A DNA stretch of 64,000 bases. Source: Enoplosus armatus. Its lineage: Eukaryota > Chordata > Actinopteri > Centrarchiformes > Enoplosidae. This document shows positions 53,545-62,436 of this stretch, one piece after another. A program made the translations under genes and the position numbers. The first letter of the stretch is position 1. Each line of letters starts with the position of its first letter. Location of the stretch: positions 15,221,501 through 15,285,500 of the forward strand of contig NC_092191.1 of the NCBI RefSeq assembly GCF_043641665.1, read 5' to 3'. The notes beneath the pieces are model-generated. The model saw only the letters and a program-made list of their open reading frames with translations, did no database searches and was not told the origin of the DNA.

Positions 53545-56500
53545 TGCCCTAGAAGTATGAATTGTTGTTGTTGGCATTTTCATATTTCCCTCATGGTTTG
53601 TATCCCAATATCAATCAACTCTGTCCTATTTCTAAAAGAAGTGAAAAGAAAGTAAGGAAAGAAAAAGTCGCTCTTCTTATTTGTTGCACTAAAATTTCAT
53701 ATTTGCCAGCTTGATCTGAGAGGTTTCAGGAGGAATTTGTTTACAGGCTCTTGTTAATCTGTTGACTGATGTGGAGCCATTTCTTTGTGCCGCAGTGAGA
53801 TTTCCCAGAGCGACTGCATCACGCAGATACAGAGACATGCCTTCCTTTCCCTCCACAGCCTGGCGCAAATGTAAGTGACACCTTACCTTCCGCTGCACGT
53901 CAGATTCAAACTGCACGATGAAAGCAATTATTCATTTGAACAGCTGGTGTGTGTTTTGCATTTCATTTAAGTTTCACAGGATTAGTCTCTCAATTACAAA
54001 GCAGCACGTTTAATCCTTGACTTTCAGAGCGGCTGATGTGTGGATGGGCTTTGCTGTGTTTGTCTGTTGACAGCCGCTGACAACAATATTGTAATTACTG
54101 ATACTTTTCCTTGTTTTTGTTCCCGCAGTTCAGTGCAGAATATCAACAGTCTGAGGGTTATTGAAAAAGGGGCCTTCACTGACCTGCCCAAGCTAGAATA
54201 TCTGTAAGTCACCCTGTTTACATTGTCATTATTCACCTATTTAAACCTATTTCAATCCCTTTCTCTGCAGTCGAGCATTGTTCAAACTCACATGACTTTA
54301 AACTAAGTGGAGATCCTAAAGTTTCCAACAATGCCTGAGTTGACAGTTTTGGTTTTGAGCGAAATGTCTCAACAACTATTGGATGGATTGTCATTAAATG
54401 TAGTGGCCTGCATACATTCATGTTCCCCTCAACATAACTTTGATGATCCTTTAACTCATTACGTGCTGTCATCAGATCCAAATTTTGGTTTACATTAACA
54501 TCAGCTTTATTAGCAAATATTAGCACGCTAAAATGTGAAACTAAGATGGTGAATAGGGCAAATGTTTATTTTTCTTTCTAATTTCTTACACAATACAAGT
54601 GCATTGAAAAGCATAGCTGTATTGATCACTTTTGTTGTGATTTGGCATTGGCATTGAATTGAATCACTTGTCTGTATGGGCTATTATTAGCACATCCCAA
54701 TTTCGCTGTCATTTTATTATGGCAACTTCCCAATGTCACTTTGAAACCACTGTTAGTCTTGAACAGTTTGAGGCTGCAGATCTGCTCGTATTACCTCTAT
54801 ATTCTATACAAAAATATATCTTATATTTATCAAGCATTCACTGCTGCAAGTTAAATGTGAAGAAACAGGTCAAAGGTCACAGGCAGACAGTGACATGATG
54901 TGGTAAACCACATTTATCCTGGAATATTTCCAGAACTGGCTCGTGAAATTTCTCTTACCAACGGAGACAATCTGCACACTGCGATATTTGCACTTTGAAG
55001 ATTTGTTCTTATCTGCTTGTGATCATCTGCCGCTGCTGCTTCACAGGAGCATTTCTAACACAGGAGTGATACACTTCCCAGACTTCACAACTATCTCTTC
55101 CTTGGTGCCAAATATTATCCTGTGAGTAATCGCATTTAAAAATAGTGTGTTTCTAAACTGGATTAGTGTCTTTCTGCATGTTGCAAAACTGCATGTTCTT
55201 CATGGTGTAACTGTAAGCGGAGCCCAAGTTGTTTATTCTGAAGTGCTTTACTTTTATCTATCAATGTCATGATGCCACCGGCCCTGCCGCAAATCCTCCA
55301 ACTGGGTCACAGTTCATCTAACTGGTCTTTTTTTGTATGAATATATATAATTTTGTCTAACTGATAATTTAGCCAAACAACCCGAGTGAATGTTATCTCC
55401 TCTGTGTACAGAGAAATGGCAGACAACATGAGGATCGACATTATTCCTGCCAATTCTTTCCAGGGTATCACAGAGGAGTATGTTGACATGTGAGTACAGG
55501 AGCCAAATTCTTTGTGTTACCTCATTATCGGAGCTAGGAGCAACAATTTGTCACCATTTGATAAGAATGTGTTTTGATGTGTCTCAATATGCTTATGTAA
55601 TTGGATGTTCAGTTCTCTGACCTTGGTGATAGCTGCTTTTGACAGCAAACTAAAATGTATAGCATTGTGTCCTTGACAGGAACCTGGTTAGAAACGGCTT
55701 CAAAGAAATCAGATCTCATGCATTCAATGGAACCAAGCTGAACACACTGTAAGCATTTAGATAATCCCAATTTTTCTCTCATACTAAGCTAACAACAACC
55801 TAACACTTTTTTCTTTTTCTAATCATAAAAACTGAGTGTACCAGTAAACAAACGTTATGTAAGACTAAACAAAGATTGGATGCCCCATTGTTTTCTTGCT
55901 CTGCCCCGTACTGCTGAATGTTGATGGGGACAAGATATGTGCAGACACCCTGCAGTCTAAAAATAATGCTCATCTTCCTCAGTGTCAAGTTGAGAAAAAA
56001 AGAAAAGCAGATGTAAAATGGTTTGGGGCATTGTTCGCCTTTAATGTGTCATCTTAAATTTTCTTTCATATTGCACGTTAACTGCAGAGCTACAGTTTGG
56101 ACTGGAGGTCACTTGTGTTACAGTTGTTTTTTTTTATGTCTTTTGTAGAATTTTGAGAGACAACAGGCATCTCAGTGACATTCAAGAGGACGCTTTTGAA
56201 GGAGCCACAGGTCCGAGTTTTCTGTAAGTGACAGTGATTCAAGTTAATAAAACCAATAAAACAAAGTAAACGAAGTAAATGTCATGACAATTTCCAGAAG
56301 TCAGCTTAAAAAATCAGTGGTGGAAAAAGTATTCAGATCCTTTATTTAAAGCTGCTATAATCAATATTTTCATATAAACGGTGGATCATGTGACTACGTA
56401 ATGACAAACCCACCGATAATGATTACCTGAGTCTGCAGTTTCCTTCAGTTCTAAGCAGCTTTGAAGCATCTTTCAGCTCATTGTTTTGGTTTTACAACCC

Positions 56501-59500
56501 GCAACTTTATTATTTTGGTTCACTCTGTTTTCAACGCTGTCATTTTCAGCCACAGCAGACAGCTGTTTTCAGCGAAAAGCTGATGTCAAGTGAGCAATTA
56601 GCTAATGAACATAGGGGAGCATTTAGCAGCTATAGAGCCATTTATTTTATTTTTATTTTTTTAGCAATTTTTTGCCTTTTTAGATAACATGCAGTAGAGT
56701 GATGACAGGAAGTTAGCAGTATTGTGTTCATGTGTAATCTTGTCGTGACGTATTTCATCAATGTGGAGCTAATTTGAAGTACTTTATGTACTGTTGGGCA
56801 TATTTTATAAAGTGAATATATGATTGAATGTAAAATCTCCATCTGTAAAGTAATTATCTCTGTCAAATAAATGTAATAGTAAAAAGTACAATTTCTCTGT
56901 GAAATGTAGTCAAGTAGAGAACTACAAAAAGAAATACGCGAATACTTGTGCCTGAAAATTGTACTGCTTTACTATGTTACTTTCCACCACTGATGAAAAT
57001 GAATCAGCCCCTAAAAAGTTCATGTTGTCCATGATTAGAGGTTGAAATCCAAAAGCAGCGAATTTATGATAGTGGCAAATATGAGAGAGGACAATCATAC
57101 AGTCACTATCTTCTGGTGTTTAAATCAATAGCACTGAGGCAGCCATATTTGAACTGGGTCAGTGAAGCAAGATTAATGTTGATAACAATGTTTATCATTT
57201 TATTGTATAAACATTAGGGCAGTGACAGCCTGTCTGTGTAAACAACCAACAAGGCAAGCAGGGCTGCTGAATACTGATTAGTGAGCAAATAGCCCCGTCT
57301 GCGGAGCATACGGCGTGCAAGGTCTCTGATTGCAAGCAACCCTGCACTGTAGATATGAAATTTCCTCTTATCTTGGTTATGAAATAGTGTTTGTGGTATT
57401 CACTGACACACAGGAAATATCAATGGTCTTCCTCTTGCTTGTGCAGGGTCCAGTGGGGTTCCTCTGGGTATTTTTAGATGTGATGAATGTCAGGTTACAA
57501 GTCGTCCAATCAGATGAGGGAGCAAAGCAGATCCTGAATGTTATTATGCTTTGGATAAAATGTATTCAGTCCTCAGTAAATGTCAGTAATTACAGCCTGT
57601 ATTCTGTGATGAAGCATTTTTGTTGTGAATGAGCATCTCTTTAGAAAAACAGCGTGATTTACTCATAGGCTTGATGAATATGAAAACACAGTAAATTAGA
57701 GCTCAATTAACACCTGTGGGAGTTTCAGCAGATTTGCCTGAAACAGCTTTTCTTACCACCATTAACAGAACACCAAATGATGGCTCTTCTTGTGGGAAAG
57801 ACTGGCTTTGTAACCCCCAACTAAATTTAAATCACATGTGAAATCCCAGACAAGATAGACCAATGTTGTTCTAGTGGCCTTGAAAACTGTATTTTATTGG
57901 TAGTTATTTCACTGATCTTCACTGAAATATATGTCTACGTTCTCTGCGTGTGTGATTCAGGGATGTTTCCTCCACAGCTCTGAGTTCCCTCACACATAAA
58001 GGGTTGAGGCAGGTGAGGTTTCTGAAAGCCAGCTCTGCCTTTGCTCTGAAGACCCTCCCTCCACTGGAGAGCCTGGCCGAGCTGCTGGAGGCTGAGCTCA
58101 CGTACCCCAGCCACTGCTGTGCCTTCCACACATGGCGTCGGAAACAAAGGTAACTGACAATTGCTGCCAGAGATGCAACAAATCCATTCCCATCTGCATA
58201 ACGAACAAAAGCTCTGTCACATGAATACAGATCATCAGCAGCTTGGTAATTAGCAGTTGAGTTTATTGACATTTTGTGTTGTCTAATCTTTCCCTTCTTT
58301 TTTTTTTAATTCAAAAGGGAAAGTGCCTTAAAGAACTTCACAAAGTTGTGCGATCTCCGCGAAACTGAAATGTAAGTTACTTCACTGCCCACTTAGGGAC
58401 TGTACAAAAATTGTGAATTTTATTTTTTGTTACTTACTTTTGTTTTTTAAAGTAAGACCATCTCTGGACCCTCCCCTTAACTTAATTGATGCAACTAATT
58501 TTGGCACTAACAACAAAGTGCACAAAGAGTCTGAGATGGTCTACTCTAATTTACACTCACATAGCTCCCAAATCAAATTAGCAATTGGCAAAATCATGGA
58601 CAAAAATAACAAAATGATGCGCCCTGTTTACTAAATATTCCAGCCAGCCTTTCATTTTGAACCAAGAGCTGTCACTGTCACTTTATATGACACATTTAGT
58701 TTTATTTGTAGTTAAAAATAACAAACTCTCTGGAGATGTTCTGTTTCTCAAAACAGATCAGACATATTGATCCTGTTAGCTTCTAGATGATTTTGATGAG
58801 AAAAATAAACCCCTAATACAGAGACACAATCGCTGTCCTCATATAACCTGTGGTGCAAACAAACTCCATCTTTTTGATGTAAATATTTGATCTTTTTAAA
58901 TACAATCTAACTCAGCAAAGGATCATTTTCATACTGTCCCTTGCACAGTTAGCTTGTGATTTGGCACTACATCTATTGGGATTTTTAAAGTAATCTTCAA
59001 AACTTCTGTGTATTCTTCAGAGAGCCCACTGCAGATGGCGTGAATCTTATTGATGACATCAACTTTCAGTATCCAGATCTGGAGTTTGATTGTCTCAACA
59101 ACCCCTTCGTCAAGTGCACACCAAAGCCAGACGCTTTTAACCCCTGTGAGGACCTGCTGGGCTTTCCTCTCCTGCGCTGTCTCACCTGGATCATTACGAT
59201 TTTCGCTGTGACTGGTAACCTGGCTGTTCTGGTTATCCTGCTAATTAGCCACCATAAGCTAACCATCTCCAGATTCCTCATGTGTAACCTGGCCTTCGCC
59301 GACCTGTGCATGGGGCTCTACCTGATGCTCATTGCCTTCATGGACTACTACTCCCGTCACGAGTACTACAACCACGCCACGGACTGGCAGACGGGGCACG
59401 GCTGTGCCATAGCAGGGTTTTTGACAGTGTTTGCCAGCGAGCTGTCAGTATACACACTGACGGTGATCAGCCTCGAGCGCTGGCACACCATCACCAATGC

Positions 59501-60176
59501 CATGCATGTCAACAAGAGGCTGCGGATGCACCATGTGACAGCCATGATGGTAGCAGGCTGGGGCTTCTCTCTGCTGGTGGCCCTGCTCCCTCTTGTGGGG
59601 GTCAGCAGTTACAGTAAAGTGAGCATCTGTCTGCCCATGGACATCGACACGGTGGGCTCTCAGGTTTACGTGGTGGCTGTACTCGTTTTCAACGTTGCCG
59701 CTTTCCTGGTGGTCTGTTACTGTTACATATGCATATATCTGAGCGTTCACAACCCAGAACACTCCACCCGTCATGGAGACACCAAGATCGCCAAACGCAT
59801 GGCTGTGCTCATTTTCACTGACTTTTTGTGCATGGCGCCCATCTCCTTCTTCGCCATCTCGGCCGCCCTGCGCATGCCCCTCATAACTGTGTCCCACTCA
59901 AAGATCCTGCTCATCCTTTTTTATCCCATCAACTCCCTCTGCAACCCTTTCTTGTACACCCTCTTCACGCGGGCTTTCAGGAGGGACGTGTGCATGCTGC
60001 TGAGTCGCTGCGGCTGCTGTTGCTGCCATGCCAGCACTGACTTCTACAGGTCACAGACTCTGGCTTCACACCTCAACTCTACCCAAAAAATGTCCACCAG
60101 AAAACCTCACTCACTTAGTTTCTATGCCTACCACATTAAGATGAAGGGTTGCTTTCTAAACAAGGAAGCCACATGA
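50943..60176 (+). CDS. lhcgr: Luteinizing hormone/choriogonadotropin receptor (11-exon gene, spliced CDS)
   Basis: This is a Gs-coupled cell-surface receptor for luteinizing hormone that drives gonadal steroid production and ovulation or spermiation. I joined 11 exons (50943-51112, 51457-51528, 53796-53870, 54129-54203, 55047-55121, 55412-55489, 55680-55748, 56149-56223, 57961-58149, 58318-58371, 59021-60176), all bounded by AG/GT, giving 695 residues, the usual family length. In order: a signal peptide (about residues 1-23), a cysteine box CPAICRC, leucine-rich repeats in exons 2-9, the hinge motif YPSHCCAF, an 18-residue exon 10, FNPCED (350-355), then seven helices with ERW (463-465), [14 protein letters not shown] and a palmitoylation-type cysteine cluster (641-646). 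FSHR normally has 10 coding exons; the short exon 10 and its NFTKLC sequence point to LHCGR. Candidate N-glycosylation sites are NIT, NGT and NFT. Start: the ATG at 50943 opens directly into the signal peptide. TSHR or FSHR is less likely. Which teleost lhcgr paralogue it is cannot be decided here. Confidence 0.93.
51457..51528 (+). CDS. lhcgr: lhcgr exon 2: leucine-rich repeat
   Basis: This 72-nt exon (TTACAG|, |GTAAGA) encodes [18 protein letters not shown] followed by NIT, a leucine-rich repeat with an N-glycosylation sequon. Its length and phase match exon 2 of the receptor family. Confidence 0.9.
51529..53795 (+). other. lhcgr: lhcgr intron 2
   Basis: The longest intron, 2.3 kb. It contains a (GT)n tract at 53504-53542 and no recognised exon or transposon end. 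Confidence 0.8.
53504..53542. repeat. (GT)n microsatellite in lhcgr intron 2
   Basis: About 19 GT units about 250 bases before exon 3. A natural length marker within the gene. Confidence 0.95.
53796..53870 (+). CDS. lhcgr: lhcgr exon 3: leucine-rich repeat
   Basis: This 75-nt exon (CCGCAG|, |GTAAGT) continues the previous codon into [17 protein letters not shown]. The IEIS(Q) string is a family hallmark at this position in LHCGR and FSHR. Confidence 0.92.
54129..54203 (+). CDS. lhcgr: lhcgr exon 4: leucine-rich repeat
   Basis: This 75-nt exon (CCGCAG|, |GTAAGT) encodes [19 protein letters not shown] and LEYL. It matches the family repeat with the pattern 'I-x-GAF-x-(D/N)LP-x-L-x-YL'. Confidence 0.92.
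54310..54562. repeat. Fish interspersed repeat, copy 2 (lhcgr intron 4)
   Basis: TCTCAACAACTATTGGATGG, then CATACATTCATGTTCCCCTC and TTAGCAAATATTAGCACGCT repeat the order seen at 5890-6365. It is truncated and non-coding. Confidence 0.65.
55047..55121 (+). CDS. lhcgr: lhcgr exon 5: leucine-rich repeat
   Basis: This 75-nt exon (TCACAG|, |GTGAGT) encodes [16 protein letters not shown] followed by SSLVPNIIL. The S-x-SNTGI/V-x-x-(F/L)PD motif is diagnostic of glycoprotein hormone receptors. Confidence 0.93.
55412..55489 (+). CDS. lhcgr: lhcgr exon 6: leucine-rich repeat
   Basis: This 78-nt exon (GTACAG|, |GTGAGT) encodes [19 protein letters not shown] and TEEYVDM. The 78-nt length, one codon longer than its neighbours, is the family's usual length here. 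Confidence 0.92.
55680..55748 (+). CDS. lhcgr: lhcgr exon 7: leucine-rich repeat
   Basis: This 69-nt exon (GACAG|, |GTAAGC) encodes [20 protein letters not shown]. It carries the conserved AFNGT glycosylation sequon found in human LHCGR and FSHR at this point. Confidence 0.93.
56149..56223 (+). CDS. lhcgr: lhcgr exon 8: leucine-rich repeat
   Basis: This 75-nt exon (TTGTAG|, |GTAAGT) encodes [19 protein letters not shown] and TGP. The F-x-GA-(T/S)-GP ending is the family signature before the hinge exon. Confidence 0.93.
56315..56992. mobile_element. MITE-like element in lhcgr intron 8, with nested repeat
   Basis: The ends are inverted: CAGTGGTGGAAAAAGTA at left and TTACTTTCCACCACTG at right. 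The right part (AAAAGTACAATTTCTCTGTG, AAATGTAGTCAAGTAGAG) is typical of a high-copy fish element. A different repeat fills the middle (about 56345-56665). Confidence 0.65.
57961..58149 (+). CDS. lhcgr: lhcgr exon 9: last repeats and start of the hinge
   Basis: This 189-nt exon (ATTCAG|, |GTAACT) encodes the last leucine-rich strands and then [18 protein letters not shown]. The YPSHCCAF motif holds the two cysteines that bridge to the hinge end near helix 1. The intron before it (56224-57960) is long and repeat-filled. Confidence 0.94.
58318..58371 (+). CDS. lhcgr: lhcgr exon 10: short hinge exon
   Basis: This 54-nt exon (AAAAG|, |GTAAGT) encodes [18 protein letters not shown], with one sequon (NFT) and one cysteine. 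It corresponds to human LHCGR exon 10, which has no separate equivalent in FSHR. Both junctions keep the frame. It is the most useful single piece of evidence for LHCGR identity. Confidence 0.85.
59021..60176 (+). CDS. lhcgr: lhcgr exon 11: hinge end, seven-helix domain and cytoplasmic tail
   Basis: This 1,156-nt exon (TCTTCAG|) runs to the TGA at 60174-60176. It encodes the acidic hinge segment, the tethered-agonist region (PDAFNPCED), all seven helices and the tail, as in all receptors of this family. Motifs are ERW at the end of helix 3, DTKIAKRMA before helix 6, [13 protein letters not shown] in helix 6, NPFLY in helix 7, and a cysteine-rich CGCCCC tail. ORFs on the opposite strand and in other frames here are shadows. 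Confidence 0.97.
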
Positions 60177-60181
60177 CCATC

Positions 60182-60187
60182 AATAAA
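60182..60187 (+). terminator. lhcgr: lhcgr proximal AATAAA poly(A) signal
   Basis: An AATAAA starts six bases after the lhcgr stop codon. If used, it would give a 3' UTR of only a few tens of bases. Whether it is used cannot be told from sequence. Confidence 0.4.
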
Positions 60188-60845
60188 GAGAATTTTATTA
60201 TGAACTTAAAGGCAGCATCTGCTGTCTAGCTAAACTTTTAGCATTTCTTCAAAACTTGGAAAAGGTCAGGGTGAAGAGACTGTCAGTCTTGAGTCTTGTT
60301 CATGGCAGGTGTCAGACTAGATTTGATCTAGGTTAGTTTACAAAATGAGAATTTCATCAGTCAGGACCAAGAGACCTCAAATCGAAAACAACAGGTACTG
60401 CAGCCTCCATTTCTGTGCATGTGATGTGGTACAAAGAGGCAGATGGATGGAGCAGGAACAAACAGGGAAGTTTATTTGCAAAGCTATCCTGAAGCCTTGA
60501 TGGTCATTTGTTATTAAGACCAGGATATATAAAACAGCACTACAACCAGATGTTGTGAGACATTCGGTTCTATTGAAGATCAATAAGTAGAAATTATTTA
60601 TTATTAAGATGTTGAGTTTGAATACAATGAAGTAAGTGTGATCAAATGGAAGTCTTTGTTTTAGCTCATCACAGATGAGTTTTAGTGCCACCTATTGGGT
60701 CGTTGTACTAAGAAGACATTTGGACTGGGAGACTTGAAGACTGCAGACATGCCAGAGCAGCCGCAGGGAGTTAAAGCTGCAGCCTGGTCTACCAGAAGTA
60801 TTACTGCTGCTCAAAATGTACTGGATTTTCACAATAAGACATTTT

Positions 60846-60851
60846 AATAAA
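60846..60851 (+). terminator. lhcgr: lhcgr distal AATAAA poly(A) signal
   Basis: This AATAAA lies about 670 nt after the stop and is followed within 15-20 bases by a GT-rich stretch (GTGTGGTC), the usual layout of a working cleavage site. It would give a 3' UTR of about 0.7 kb. Confidence 0.5.
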
Positions 60852-61850
60852 AGAAAAAGTGTGGTCAATTACCCATGCTAACCATGTCTTTCCATTTATT
60901 TTCCCATATTACAACAGCTGTTGAGACTTACATACCAGAATATAGACTCCCACGCCAAACCTCCATTTTTATATTTACTTTCAGTGAAAATATTTGAGTA
61001 TGTTAACTGTGTTCATTAACTAGGCTGTTGAGTGAAACATGTCCCAAAACACTACTCAGCACCATCTTAGAAACCAATGTAGCTTTTATTTTTGTCCTTT
61101 CCATCATCACTGCTGACTTGTCCTGCATAAATGCGTTTTCCAGAGATAAGCTTGTATTTACTGTGGTTCACTTCATTAATCTAATCTCTTTCTGAATCTG
61201 TGCATATGATAAATATGCTCGACAGATTTGCATAATTTGTGTGTGTCCTCTAAGATCAATGTGGCCATGCTCAACGCATAACTGTGCAAAGTGATTTACA
61301 TAACCTAGTAAACAGGAGATCTGCTCTTGCCACTGACTCAGCTGCATACTGTTTTCCAATTCAATACAAGAAAACAATCAATTTCATATCCTGTTAATAA
61401 TCTTCCATCCCCTCAGATTGAACTTTGTGGGCGTCCTGACTCCCAGATTGGGAACCACTGCTATAAAAGTATACTATGTGCTAATGTGCACACTACACTA
61501 TTTTGGATGCAATATTTGAAGCTGGTATGCACGAAAGGAAATACCAAAAAATGTCACTAAAACTGTGACAAAACTATCAAAGCTTGACATCAATAGCAAA
61601 ATCATTTTTTCACAGATTTTTGTTTTGTTCCAGTTGTGAGTGTTACTTTAATGTGTATCCAAACCACAGTCAGAAAATGTGCAATTTTAGTGTCCATGCT
61701 GGCTTCTATAAATTCATTTTTCATGTTCCAGTGAATTCGTATACAGTAGGCCACTGGGACCTGTTTGGTTTCAATAGTGTCCATTATAAAACATTAATAT
61801 GACAACAAGGCAACACTGGCTTTGTACGGGGTTGCACAGAAAGAAAAGGG

Positions 61851-61856
61851 TTTATT
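61851..61856 (-). terminator. gtf2a1l: Candidate gtf2a1l poly(A) signal
   Basis: TTTATT on the plus strand is AATAAA on the minus strand, about 475 nt after the gtf2a1l stop. It is the most plausible signal seen before the lhcgr 3' end, giving convergent genes about 1 kb apart. Confidence 0.45.
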
Positions 61857-62328
61857 GAATGCAGCACAACAGTGCAGTTCAGTGTGCTTGAAGAATGATT
61901 AAAGGAAAGACATTACAATGTTTGAAAATCAAAGAACACATTAGGTACCTTCAAAGCAACATGATCATAACAGAAGAAAACACACTCCAGGTCCAATAAT
62001 GTTTTACACCACTAATAAAGTAAATTATTCTCAGCAAAATATTACACAACATAAATTCATGCTGTTTGCCTCAGTAGATTGGATTCACAAGTAACGCTGT
62101 AAGTAATTGGTTGTAACATCGTACATGCCTTTCAGTATTGCTCTGATAATTATATAATGATAGAAAACAAAAGTATCAGAGATTTGCACAGTGGTGTTTT
62201 AACTGCCTGCTCCGCGAGCCAAATTACACCACCAACAGGTCTAAACTCACCGATTGTTTTTGCCTTTTAAATCAGTTTCATCCTCTTGCAACATGATTAT
62301 CTGATGTGTGCAAGAGAACTAAGGCTCA

Positions 62329-62436
62329 TTACCACTCAGCTTCCCCAACAGCTTTAGAGAACACGTAGTCCCTGCCTCCGTAACACATCACTCCATCTTT
62401 CAAATGAAACTTCCAGCGATTCTTACTGCGGTGAAT
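62329..62436 (-). CDS. gtf2a1l: gtf2a1l last coding exon
   Basis: The acceptor GTTGCAG| is followed by IHRSKNRWKFHLKDGVM, then CYGGRDYVFSKAVGEAEW and a TAA stop at 62331-62329. This is the core of the TFIIA beta-barrel that contacts TBP and DNA; ending in (D/E)AEW is characteristic of the family. Confidence 0.95.
   Translation of the reverse strand: MHRSKNRWKFHLKDGVMCYGGRDYVFSKAVGEAEW

Larger units (their letters stand above)
60188..62328. other. 3' UTRs and gap between lhcgr and gtf2a1l
   Basis: The two genes end toward each other. The span holds their likely 3' UTRs and poly(A) signals. A motif GATTGGGAACCACTGCTATA at 61446-61465 is the reverse of the dispersed GTGGTTTCCAATC motif at 24319. 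No other gene is seen. Confidence 0.6.

Noticed and set aside
57919..58272. 117-codon minus-strand ORF
   Set aside because: It is antisense to lhcgr exon 9 and its flanking introns.
59445..59897. 150-codon minus-strand ORF
   Set aside because: It is the shadow of the seven-helix exon of lhcgr.
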